From Rhizophagus clarus (taxonomy: Eukaryota > Glomeromycota > Glomeromycetes > Glomerales > Glomeraceae), in the NCBI GenBank assembly GCA_015698045.1, contig BLAL01000040.1:784501-848500 (forward strand): a stretch of DNA of 64,000 bases, read 5' to 3'. The position numbers and the translations under genes were made by a program. The notes beneath the pieces were generated by a model. That model was not told the origin of the DNA. It ran no database searches and saw nothing but the letters and a program-made list of their open reading frames with translations. Positions 42,307-53,790 of the stretch are shown here, in pieces. How positions within the stretch are numbered: position 1 is the stretch's first letter; the number at the start of each line of letters is the position of its first letter.

Positions 42307-44466
42307 CTACAAACTATAAATAAAATCAGGATGTAGGTCACCCATATTTTTAATTTCTTCTTCAGTTTTTCCTTTTAAAAACGATTGTGGATTTTCCTTC
42401 TTTTTCTTATTCAAAGTTTTGAAAACAATTAATTGAATAATTGTAGTAGTTGTTGAAGCAATCAAAAATCCTAAAGATATAGAGTGACCAAGTAAGTAAT
42501 GCGGATAATCCTTTTGACGATAAACTTGTGATGCTACCGCACCACCCGCATTTACACACATCATCACCATTGCTGTCGCTATAGCTCTTTTCGCGTGACC
42601 AGCAATGTTGTTCGTTAGCCTGTTAAAGGGCGAATAAAAAGTGAAAATATAAAGTTATATTAAAAGGATAAAAAAGAGAATTAAATGACACAAATTTACC
42701 ATGTGATCGAAGTTATAATTGCTGGAGCTAAACCAGCTCCAACAATACAAGCACCAGCATACAGTATTTTCCTAAATAAATAATTTAATTTCAACTTATA
42801 CTTAAATAAAACATTAACATAAAACACTATATTGCCAACTCTTACCACGGATGTTTACTGAAGGTACAGCTAATAAGATATAACCAATAATTGCAACAAA
42901 TGAACATGAAATGATAAATGGACTACGAATACGTTTACGGTCCGAAAGTATTGCTACAATTAATGTTGATATGCCAGCACAAAAAAATGGTGGAACTGAT
43001 AATAATTGTGATTTAACTGTCATGCGGTTCAAAAAATAATAAAAAATTTATTCGTATAACAACTATTAATAACTGATAAGATTATTTAATTTAATAAAAA
43101 AATTTATAATTACCGTAATCAAATCCCATTCCATTTACTATTGTTGGAATAAAGAATGAGAAAGTAAAAAACGGTATACAAATTATACCAAGATGTAACA
43201 TTGTTAAATAAACTTTCTGAAAAATTAATTAAAAGATAAAATAAGTATATTTGAATATTACTTTCATCATTTACTATATATTACGTACCCAATCTGTTAA
43301 TGCAGCGTAAATTTGCTTTTTATCAAAATGTTCTGCATGAGCTTTTCCTGCATCGTTTTTTAATCGTCCGGCAGCATATTTACGTTCTTTATCACTGAGC
43401 CATTTAGTTTTTTCGGGATAATTAGAGAGAAAGAAATAAGACAATGTAGAAACTACAATTGTCATTAATCCTTCAATTAGAAATAACTGTTTAAATTAAG
43501 ATTTTATCAATAAGAAAAAATTATTGTGATAAGAAGTAATTAATATTTATGTATACCCATTGCCACCCTTTTAGATCTAACTTTCCATCTAATCTTACAA
43601 CGCAATATGCTAATAAACCGCTGAGTGAACCAGCAAAACTATTTCCAATAAAAAATATTGCTATACGAGAATTTGTTTCTGATCGTTTATACCATGTGGT
43701 TATATAATAAATTGCGCCTGGAAAAAATCCTGCTTCACAGGCACCTAAAAAAAATCTTGCTGACATTAACTCTGAAAAATTATTGACCTATAATACATTT
43801 AATACTAATATTAATATTTTATTGGTTTCTTGTTTCGAAAGTTGAAACTTACAAATACATAAGCGTCATTACAAATCCCCATGATGTCATCATAAAAGGA
43901 ACTAAAATACGAATTGATATTAAGTAAACTTATTTAAAGATAATTTGACGAAATAATAAAGATATTTTACTCCACGCACACAGATGGATTTGTCCTAATA
44001 AGTATGAAATTTGAAGGAATTTCGAATAAAGTATATCCACTACAAAAAGAAATAACGTTATCTTATTATTCATATTATATCGAAAGCACCTTAGTTTATT
44101 TAAAAAGGTTACTTACAAGAAGAAAATACTTAGACACCAATTAAATTGAGCTCCAACCAATCCGAGATCACGTTCAATATGTGCCAATTTTGCATTTCCA
44201 ATACTTACACTATTAATAAATCATTGGTGAGATGCATAATAAATTATATATAGGTAATAGCAACAAGTTTCACGCGAAAAATGAAATCGTTGTTTAAATT
44301 ACCGATCCAAGAAACTTAAGAGATATAACAATGTTAATAAAGGCATAATTCTAAAATCAATTTTCCGTAATAATTTCTTTTCAAATACTTTATCCTCGAC
44401 AAATATCTCTTCTACATTATAGGATTCTTCTTCTTTTTGAAAATCATCAGTCTTATCAGTTTCCAT
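42307..44466 (-). pseudogene. MFS transporter 3, probably inactive
   Basis: Same ten-exon plan (44466-44303, 44209-44117, 44039-43971, 43901-43853, 43787-43557, 43486-43289, 43216-43114, 43016-42846, 42771-42700, 42619-42307). Exon 3 is 69 nt instead of 65, exon 4 is 49 instead of 50, and exon 9 is 72 instead of 67. The +4 and -1 changes cancel, so the frame survives, but the usual WIPSIMILWG helix is replaced by a polar stretch (VCVDSFYDDIMG). The +5 change in exon 9 then brings TAG into frame about 15 codons later, removing the last helices and the conserved tail. I saw no alternative splice site that repairs it. All other motifs are still intact, so the damage is recent, or a sequencing error needs excluding. 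Confidence 0.75.
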
Positions 44467-44518
44467 CTTTGTTGGTGAAGCGTGGGATAAAATATTTGTA
44501 TTATTTGTTCTTTAATTG

Positions 44519-44526
44519 TATTTATA
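44519..44526 (-). promoter_or_regulatory. TATA box of transporter 3
   Basis: TATAAATA followed by CAATT, about 53 bases upstream of the ATG; retained although the coding frame is broken. Confidence 0.55.
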
Positions 44527-45427
44527 TTTAATTTTTTCTATTAACCATAATTATTTTTTCTGTTTGACTAACCAAAATTTTAAAGAATCACTTCCAGTTT
44601 GAGTTCTAATTAAAATCATGAGAAGGAGATCGCATTTGAGCTCTAATTAAAAATCACGATAAAGAGGTGTAACGGTACATCGCATCATCGGGATGAAATA
44701 ACTCCTCATTACAAAAGTAACTTATAGTAAACGGTTTCATCAGTTTGCAATGTATGAATAAATGGAAAAGACTTGCATAAAAACTATTAATTCTTTATAG
44801 TAATTTGCATTTTATATTAGCAAATTGCGTGTAGTGATGATTTTAAATCTTCGTTATAATCAAATATTTTACTATTTTGGAAATTAATTAGTAAGGATCC
44901 ATCTACTATGAAATCACGACGACCAAGATCCCGTTATAATAAATGCCCGAAATTCAAATCTTGACAAATCATAATCCCGAAATTTAAAACTCGAAACTTC
45001 ATTACTCTCGACATTTCACAGTTACTGGAAATGTCAAAAAAAAGGCAAATTTTTTTTATTAAAGTTGGCATAATAAAATTTTTGGTATAGCATCATCTTC
45101 CAATATGTAGCACATCTGCGAAGTTTAAAACCAATCAAAATTTATTTAAGTAAACGATTTTTGAATTCATAATTCTGGCCGGAATTTTGTTAATTCTGGC
45201 CAAAATCGTAATTCCGGCCTAAATTTTGTTAAAATTGAAAAATATAATCAGATGTAACATTACATTTATTGCAATTTAATACTAAAACCGTTATTATCAA
45301 AAAATGGTCAATAGACCCATAAATACATTTTAACAAGTTTTAAAAGTTAAAATTCTCAGTTGGTTTAAAAGAATCTTGTAGTAAAAATCATCTATTTTAA
45401 CCAATTTAATATTCTTAAAGTTGTAAC

Positions 45428-45637
45428 ATCTCGTCATCCAGTGATCGTAGAAAGTTAAAAAATAGTCGTTGGAATCGTCTCGTTGAGACGGTTCGAATGG
45501 TAGTAAATTCACATTTCGAGGATCATTAGATGACAAGGTATTAAATACAACGTGATATCTCGCCATCCAGTGGTCGTAGAAAGATGATAAATAGCTCTTT
45601 GGATTCACCTAATTGAGACGGTTCAGATGGTATAAAA
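45428..45637. repeat. Two ~81-bp direct repeats, 129 bp apart
   Basis: Copies at 45428-45508 and 45557-45637 share ATCTCGTCATCCAGTGATCG and GAGACGGTTCGAATGG-like ends. The spacing is a multiple of three, and on the minus strand both contain an FYDHWM peptide (SSFYDHWMARY and LTFYDHWMTRC). The upstream copy is interrupted, so this could be a decayed repeat-protein fragment. Confidence 0.6.
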
Positions 45638-45904
45638 TCGCATTTTTGGCATTGATATTTCTCAGCACATTTTATGTAAATATACTTTTTTATAATAATG
45701 TTAATGTATTGTATTATATAGATACATGAACAGTAAACGAGTTCAATCTCGGAGTTATGACTCTCATAAATTTTAATTTCACTGTTAGTTTACTATTTAC
45801 TCAGCAATTAGTAAACTGAAATTTTTTTTTCATCCGTTTGCATATCAAATAAATTTTTCTTTATTTTCTTTTTTTTCTGTCAAATTCACCAATTTAAATA
45901 ATTA

Positions 45905-46015
45905 ATTAAAATTTAAATAATCAATTAAAGGGTAAATAATCGTAAATAATCAATTAAAGGGTAAATAATCATAAATAATCAATTAAAGGGTAAATAATCA
46001 TAAATCATCAATTAA
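45905..46015. repeat. 30-bp tandem repeat, about four units
   Basis: AAATAATCAATTAAAGGGTA units repeat with few changes just beyond the 3' end of transporter 4. The AATTAAAGGAGAAA word occurs once at the same place behind its siblings, so the array expanded locally. Confidence 0.8.
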
Positions 46016-46050
46016 AGGAGAAAGTTAAATAATACTTTTTTTAATAGTAA

Positions 46051-48186
46051 CTACAAACTATAAATAAAATCAGGATGTTTGTCACCCATATTTTTAATTT
46101 CTTCTTCAGTTTTTCCTTCTAAAAGCGATTGTGGATTTTCTTTCTTTTTGTTATTTAAAGTTATGAAAACAAATAATTGAATAATTGAAGTACATGTCGA
46201 AGCAACTAAAAATCCCAAAGATACAGAATGACCAAAAATATAACGCGGATAATCTTTTTGCCGATAAACTTGCGATGCAAATGCACCACCTATATTTGCA
46301 CACATTATTACCATTGCTGTCGCTATAGCTCTTTTCGCGTGACCAGCTATGTTATTCGTTAACCTGTTAAAGGAACGAAAAGAAAGTGTTAATGTGAAGC
46401 TATATTAAAAGGATAAAAAGAGAATTAAATTTTACCATGTAATTGAAGTTATAAGTGCTGGGGATAAACCAGCTCCAACAATGCAACTACCAGCATATTT
46501 TCCTGAATAAATAATTTAATCTCAATTTATACTTAAGTAAAACACTAATATAAAACACCATATTATTTTGCAATTACCCTTTTAAAAAATAGAATTACTT
46601 ACCAGCGGTGCCTACTGAAGGTATAGCTAATAAGATATAACCAATAATTGAAATAAATGAACAAAAGATGATAAATGGACTTCTAATACGTTGACGATCC
46701 GAAAGTATTGCTACGATTAATGTTGATATGCCAGCACAAAAAAATGGTGGTACCGATAATAATTGTGATTTAACTGTGTCATGCGGTTCAAAAATAGTAG
46801 ATAAGTTATTTGAATAGTTATTATTGAGAATTAATTTCATTAATAAAAAAAGTTTACAATTACCAAATCCAAATCCCATTCCATTTATTATTGTCGGAAT
46901 AAATAATGCAAAAGAAAAAAATGGTACACAAATCATACCAAGATGCAACATTGCTAAATAAACTTTCTAAAAAAAATCATTAAAGGAGAATGTTAGATAA
47001 AACAAGGACATTTGAATATTACTTTCATCATTTATATATTACGTACCCAATCTGTCAATGCAGCGTAAATTTGCCCTTTATTAAAATGTTCTACATGGGC
47101 TTTTCCTGCATCATTTTTTAATCGTCCAACAGCATATTTACGTTCTTCATCACTAAGCCATTTAGTTTTTTTAGGATAATTAGAGAGTAAGAGAAAAGAA
47201 AATATAGCAACTATAACTGTTATTAATCCTTCAATTAAAAATATCTGTTTATAATTGAAAGATTTATCAATAAGAGAAAAGTATTGTGACATGAAGTAGT
47301 TAAGACTTAATACATACCCACTGCCACCCTTTCAGACCTGCCTTTCCATCTAATCTTACAATACCATATGCTAATAAACCGCTAAACGAACCAGCAAAAC
47401 TATTTCCAACAAAAAGTATGGCTATACGAGAATTTGTTTCTGATCGTTTATACCATGTGGTTATATAATAGATTACGCCTGGAAATAATCCTGACTCACA
47501 GGCACCTAAAAAGAATCTTGCTGACATTAGCCCCAAAAAACTTTTGACCTATGATATATGTAATATTAATACCACTATTTAATTGATTCCTTGCTTTGAA
47601 AGTTGAAACTTACAAATGCCATAAGCGTCATTACAATTCCCCATAATAACATTATAGAAGAAACTAAAATATAAAATTAAATTTAAATTAACTTATTCGA
47701 AGGTAAATTAGCAGAATAATAAGAATGTCTATTTACTCCAGTAAGATGGATTTGACCAAATGAGCATGTAATTCGAAGGAATTTCAAATAAAGTATATCC
47801 GCTGCGAAAAAATATATTGTTATCTTATTATTCAATTTGTACCAAAAGTAACTTAATTGAAAAAAGATTACTTACAAGAAGAAAATACTTAGACACCAAT
47901 TAAATTGGTTTCCAACCAATCCAAGATCATGTTCAATATGTGCCAATTTCGCGTTTCCAACATTTACTCTAATAATAATCGATAGGGATGTGCAATGAAT
48001 ATAAGAATATTATATGGGTAATAATAGTGCGAAAATGAAATCGTACCTATCCAAGAAACTTAAGAGATATAACAAAGTTAATAAAGGCATAATCCTAAAA
48101 TCAATTTTTCGTAATAATTTCTTTTCGAATTTTTTATTCTCAACAAATATCTCTTCGCCATTACGATCATGCTTATCATTTGCCAT
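46051..48186 (-). CDS. MFS transporter 4, DAL5/TNA1-like
   Basis: Ten exons: 48186-48047, 47968-47876, 47801-47737, 47663-47614, 47548-47318, 47244-47047, 46966-46864, 46773-46603, 46502-46436, 46363-46051. The total is 1431 nt, or 476 residues, in frame, with exon lengths 2-10 as in copy 1. It has the shortest N-terminal tail (MANDKHDRNGEEIF). Differences include an exon 3 tail reading MLIWSNPSYW and SDRQRIRSPF in the central loop. It retains all family motifs and is presumably functional; substrate unknown. Confidence 0.9.
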
Positions 48187-48244
48187 CTTTGTTGAAGCGT
48201 GGGTTGATAGTGTTTGTATTATTCGTTCTCTGATAATTTGGTTG

Positions 48245-48252
48245 TATTTATA
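48245..48252 (-). promoter_or_regulatory. TATA box of transporter 4
   Basis: TATAAATACAACC about 59 bases upstream of the ATG, with a shared GAACGAATAATACAAACA word between box and gene. Confidence 0.6.
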
Positions 48253-48259
48253 ATTATTT

Positions 48260-49001
48260 TTTTCTACTAACCGTAATTGTTTTTTTCTGTTTTACTGGCC
48301 GAAACTTTAAAGAATCACTTCCAATTTGAGCCCTAATTAAATTATATCCTAATTAAAATCACAAGAGATCGCCATAAATGTGACGGTACATCATCGGACT
48401 AAATAAAATCCTCGTTACAAGAATTTAACTTTAAAGTTAACGGCTTTGCAATATATGAATAAATGAAAAGTCGCATAAAAGATTAATTCTTTCTTCAGAA
48501 GTAACTTGCATTGATGATAGTAAATTGCGTATAGTGATGATTTTTAAAGTTATCGTTATAATAAAACATTTTACTATTTTTGAAATTAATTAATCTACGT
48601 TGATCCGCGTTTCTGTCGATCAGAACATACATTGTGTGAAAATAGCATTTTTTGCATAAAATGAAATATGGGAATTAATGTTAACGAACTTTTTCTTATT
48701 AATTAATAAATATATTAAAAGAGTCGGCTAGAACCTATCTTATGTAGAATATCAATATTTTACGCTTTCTTCTATAATAAATGATTTATAAATTTACAAA
48801 GAATTTTATATTTAATAAATTTTAATCACCCTTTGACAATTAGTAAACATAAATTTATTATTATTATTATTATTCGTATTTTTACATGTCAAAATAAATT
48901 TATCCTTATTTTTTTTCTTTGTCAAGTTTGCATTTAAATTTACTAATTTAAAATAATCAATTAAAGTAGAAATTTAAATAATTATTAAATAACTTTAAAA
49001 A
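48260..49001. other. Intergenic DNA between transporter copies 4 and 5
   Basis: Shortest gap in the array; contains a GATCCGCGTTTCTGTCGATCA word shared (with changes) upstream of copies 5 and 6. No gene. Confidence 0.5.
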
Positions 49002-51154
49002 TTACAAATTATAAATAAATTCAGGATGTAGGTCACCCATATTTTTAATTTCTTCCTCAGTTTTTCCTTCTAAAAATGATTGTGGGTTTTCCTTCTTTTT
49101 CTTATTTAGAGTTCTGAAAATAATTAATTGAATAATTGAGGTACATACCGAAGCAATTAAAAATGCCAGAGATATGGAATGACCAAAGAAATAATACAGA
49201 TCTTTTGGCCGATAAACTTGTGATGCTACTGCACCACCAAAATTTGCACACATCACCACCATTGCTGTTGCAATACCCCTTTTCGCATAACCAGCTATGT
49301 TGTTCGTTAACCTGTTAAAGGAACGAAGAGAAAGTGGAAATATGAAGTTATACTAAAAGGATAAAAAAAGAGAATTAAATTACATAAAAATTTACCATGT
49401 GACTGAAGTTACTATTGCTGGGGATAAACCAGCTCCAACAATACAAGCACCAGTATATTTACCTAAATTAATAATTTAATTTCAAATAAAACACTAACAG
49501 CTAATGTAACAAACAATATATTTTTTAAAAAATAAAATTGCTTACCAGGGATGCCTACTGAAGGTACAATTAATAAGATATAACCAATAATTGCAATAAA
49601 TGAACATCCGATGATAAATGGACTACGAATACGTTGACGATCCGAAAGTATTGCTACAGTTAATGTCGCCATGCCAGAACAAAAATATGGTGGTACTGAT
49701 AATAATTGTGAGTTAACTGTCAAGCGGTTCAAAAAAATTATTAAATAAATTATGTAAATAACTATTAAATAGGAATTACTTAATTTAAATTTATAATTAC
49801 CATTACTAAATCCCATTCTACTTACTATTGTTGGAATAAATAGTGTAAAAGAATAAAATGGTATCGAACTTACGCCAAGATGTAACATAGCTAAATAAAC
49901 TTTCTAAGATAATAATTAAAAGAAAGTATTAAAAAAAGAACCTTTAATACTATTTACATTATTATAACATTTACGTACATAATCTGTTAATGCGGCGTAG
50001 ATTTGCCTTTTACCAAAACTTTCTGCATGAGCTTTTCCTGCATCATCTTCTAATCGTTTAACAACAAATTCACGTTCTTTATCATTAAGCCATTTAGTTT
50101 TTCCAGGATAATTAGAGAGTAAGAAATAAGAGAACATAGAAACTATAATTGTAATTAATCCTTCAATTAAAAATAACTGTTTAAATTTAAAAACATATCA
50201 ATAAGACAAAATCATCGTAACAACTGAAGTAGTAGTAAATACTTAATACATACCCACTGCCACCCTTTTAGATTTATACTATCGTCTAATTTTATAATGC
50301 CATATGCTAATAAACCGCTAAATGAACCAGCAAAACTAGCTCCAACAGTAATTATAGCTATACGAAAATTTGTTTCTGATCGCTTATACCATATAGTTAT
50401 ATAATAAATTGCTCCTGGAAATAATCCTGACTCACAGGCACCTAAAAAAAATCTTGCTGACATTAAACCCGAAAAATCGGACACCTATAATATGTTTAAC
50501 ATTAACGTTAATATTAATTTTAATACTTAATTGATTTTTTCGAAAATTGAACTTACAAATGCCATAAGCGTCATTACAATTCCCCATGATATCACTATAA
50601 AAGGAACTAAATACGAAATTGAAATTTTGTAAACTTTTTCGAAGATAATTTAACGAAATAATAACAATATTTATTTACTCCATATGGATGGTTTTGCCCT
50701 AATAAGAACGAAGTTCGAAGGAACTTCGAATAAAATATATCCACTACAAAAAGAAACATATCATGATTATTATTATTATTCAATTTGCTATCGAAAATAC
50801 CTTAGTTTAAACTATTACTTACAAGAAGAAAATACTTAGACACCAATTAAATTGAGTTCCAACCAATCCAAGATCATCTTCTATATATGCCAATTTCGCG
50901 TTTCCAATATTTACTCTAATAGTAATAAATTATATGGTATAAACATTAAACAAGTTTTACACGAAAAATGAAATCGTTATTTTAAATTACCTGTCCAAAA
51001 AGCTTAAGAGATATAATAAAGTTAATAAAGGCATAATTCTAAGATCAATTTTTCGTAATAATTTCTTTTCAAATACTTTGTCCTCAACAAACATTTCTTC
51101 TCCATTGCAGGATTCTTCATCATCTTGAAAATCATCAGTTTTTCCAGTTTTCAT
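49002..51154 (-). CDS. MFS transporter 5, DAL5/TNA1-like
   Basis: Ten exons: 51154-50991, 50915-50823, 50743-50679, 50606-50557, 50484-50254, 50176-49979, 49903-49801, 49716-49546, 49462-49396, 49311-49002. The total is 1452 nt, or 483 residues, in frame. The last exon is 3 nt shorter than in siblings (PKDLYYFFGHS instead of PKDYPHFIFGHS), an in-frame loss. Exon 6 ends LTDYV instead of LTDW, as in copy 6, grouping these two. The central loop reads SDRQRIRSPF. It is one of the most divergent copies but all motifs are intact; possibly a different substrate. Confidence 0.9.
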
Positions 51155-51216
51155 CTTTGTTGAAGAAGTATGGGGTCGATAATGTCTGTATTATTTGTTC
51201 TTTGATAAATCGGTTG

Positions 51217-51224
51217 TATTTATA
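51217..51224 (-). promoter_or_regulatory. TATA box of transporter 5
   Basis: TATAAATACAACC about 63 bases upstream of the ATG. Confidence 0.6.
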
Positions 51225-52141
51225 ATTAATATTAATTTTTTCTACTAACCATAATTATTTTTTCCTTATTACTTACTATCCAATTTTAGCTCTAATTAAG
51301 CATGAGAAAGATCTCCATAAATGTGACGTTACATCGGAATAAAATAAATCCTCGTTACAAAATTTAACCTTGAAGTTAACGGCTTTGTATAAATAAATTA
51401 ATAAGATTTGCAAAAGCATTCTTCATAAACAAATTATATTTTACAATAGTAAATTGCGTGTAGAGATGTTTTTAAAGTTATCGTTGTAATCAAATATTTT
51501 GCGAAATTCACCTTTTAGATCCGCGTTTCTGTTGATCAAATAAATTACGCAGAAGAAAAATGTATTTTCCAAATTTCGCCCGACCGAAACGTTTGAAAGT
51601 GATTAAACTAATACGAATATAACTAAAAAAAAACATATCTGTAACCAAGAGCAGAAAAAAGGAAGAAAAAATTCATGACAGACATTACATATTGTATGTG
51701 TATGATACGGCACCTCTGCGATATTTACGCGTAATATAGAATTATATTTTAAGATCAATAGTATAAAAGATCGGTTAAATGCATACAGTATGTGCATATT
51801 TTTTATTTCGTTGATATAGTCCAAGTAAAACTTTTTATGTATTAATTGTCGTAATGGTCCGTATTTCATTTTATTAATAATTCGATTATTCTATAAAGGC
51901 AGTGACATACAGTGCTGTACTGTATATTAGCTAATATTATTAGAGTTAATGTTGACGATACGTTCGGGGCGAAGTATTTCGAACTTCTTTTAATTAATTA
52001 TTAAGCGTCTAGTACGAATTCCCAAAACTCGAAATCCCAACAGTACATTATCCCGATACCCTTCCCGAAATGCCAAAAATCATGATCTCGTTTTTTACTT
52101 TATGATTTTATTTTATTTATAAAGAAAAATTGGCATAATTA

Positions 52142-52908
52142 CAGTGTGTAACGAAAAAAGTTGCCGCGATAAAAAGTAGCATTTTTTAATGACTACCCAA
52201 GATAATTGAATAAAACTATTTTTATTAGAGAGCTTGATAGATATATTATCAAATACAAACTCTTTAAAATAGTTGTTCTACAGATATTTTTTTTTTAAAA
52301 TAAATTCATTTCACTTTTTTATTATATGCAAAATCTTTATGTATTGTTCTATAAAATAGCCTCAACCTTCAGTTAATAATACGGATATTAATCTTTACTG
52401 TAAATGAATTTTATAGTAAAAAAATGCCATTCCTGCAATTTTCTTACATAAAAATGGTCATTTGTTATATGATAAAAGTGTTTTCTCCTTTTAATAAGCT
52501 ACAGATCATTATCCCGCATATTATAGCAAAATTCTTAGTTAAACGGGTAATTATTTTAATTATGCTTAAAAATATTTATTTATTTGAACTTTTGAAATTA
52601 CATCCAATAATATGAAGAAAAATACTTACCCCTGATATAATTTTTTTTTGTTAAATAAGTGACATCAGACTAATATTGAGAAATAATGATAAACAATTTG
52701 AGATCGGACTTTAATTTTGTGTAACATATATTTATAAGGTATTGTTGAGAGAAAATGCAAATAGACGACTCTTTTTTGTATGTGAATGATTTTAATAGAA
52801 TAGTAATAAGCTAAATAAAATATGTGGGGTGCAAAAAATGAAAGCATTTAATGTTTATTATACAAAAAAAATTATTTTCAGGGCGGCAACTTTTTTCGTT
52901 ACACACTG
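52142..52908. mobile_element. Tc1/mariner-like MITE (767 bp), TA target duplication
   Basis: Perfect 26-bp inverted ends starting CAGTGTGTAACGAAAAAAGT and continuing TGCCGC lie at 52142-52167 and 52883-52908. They are flanked by TA at 52140-52141 and 52909-52910. CAGTG-type termini and a TA duplication are characteristic of Tc1/mariner elements. No transposase in the interior; two ~60-codon frames there are unsupported. The perfect ends imply recent insertion, inside the older foldback element. Confidence 0.85.
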
Positions 52909-53196
52909 TATGTATTATTTTTAAATTTACATTTAAAAAATTAAATTTTAAAAACTATCATTTATTAAATCTAATAAACTAAAGTAAATTAAAATTGATA
53001 ATTAACTATTCTTATTTAATAAGTAAAAAAAAAAAAAGAAAAAATTACAAGGAAAAATTGTGAGCAATTTCACAGAGATAATCAATACATCACCGAAAGG
53101 TTTACACGATCATTAAAAATTGTCATCATTCTTTTTTCACGCTCTATTAAGTTTTTTTTTTGTTTTAGCCGTCGTTTACCACGAAGAATTTATGAA

Positions 53197-53345
53197 ATTC
53201 GGGATTATGTAATTATTGTACGCGTAAATTATCAGTATTATAGTATTTCTGGATCGGAATTTAGACTTTGTCGGGATTATGTAATTATTGTATGCGTAAA
53301 TTATCAGTATTATAAAATTTCTGGGTCGGGATTTAGACTTTGTCG
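53197..53345. repeat. Two ~77-bp direct repeats
   Basis: CGGGATTATGTAATTATTGT, GCGTAAATTATCAGTATTAT and ATTTAGACTTTGT recur in the same order twice with few differences, forming the inner part of the right foldback arm. Confidence 0.75.
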
Positions 53346-53790
53346 GGATTATGGAATTCGGGACAATGGCATTTCAGGATTTATGGTGCCAGGATAGTTG
53401 TACTGTCGAATTTCGAGTTTCGGGATTTTGGACGGATCCCAATTATTTTAATAAATATAAAAAAAGTCGGCCAGTACTTACCGCATATAGAAAAGTAATA
53501 TTTTATTTACGCTTTATTATATAATAATTACTTGGATTAAAAAATTTGAATTTATAATTTACAAAACATATTCAAGTGAATTTTAATAAATTTTAATTTT
53601 AATTCCACTTTCCGAATATATTATCTACTCTTTTGACAATTAGTAGACCGAAATTTTATTTCATTCGTATTTTAACATGTCAAAATAAAATTTTCCTTAT
53701 ACTTTTTTTCTTTGTTAAGTTTTTTATTTAAATTCATAAACTTAAATAAATCAATTAAAGGAGAAAGTTAAGTAATAACATTATTAATAA

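Larger units (their letters stand above)
44530..46050. other. Intergenic DNA between transporter copies 3 and 4
   Basis: Contains a CCCGAAA-rich patch (44895-45040) sharing words with 52000-52070 and 53190-53440, AATTCTGGCC repeats near 45170-45230 (also near 58432), and the direct repeats listed next. No gene supported. Confidence 0.5.
52000..53450. mobile_element. Foldback element with CCCGAAA-rich arms
   Basis: Left arm ~52008-52070 (CCCAAAACTCGAAATCCC, ACAGTACATTATCCCG, CCCGAAATGCC) matches, inverted, ~53355-53440 (CCGAAACTCGAAATTCGACA, ACAGTACAACTATCCTG, CTGAAATGCC). Between them lie a Tc1/mariner-like MITE and a direct repeat near the right arm. Only the arms identify it; ends and target duplication are unclear. 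Similar CCCGAAA sequence exists at 44895-45040. Confidence 0.5.
51230..53790. other. Enlarged gap between transporter copies 5 and 6
   Basis: Apart from the nested elements listed separately (52000-53450), no gene is supported. An 88-codon minus-strand frame at 51603-51869 has no recognisable features. Confidence 0.5.
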
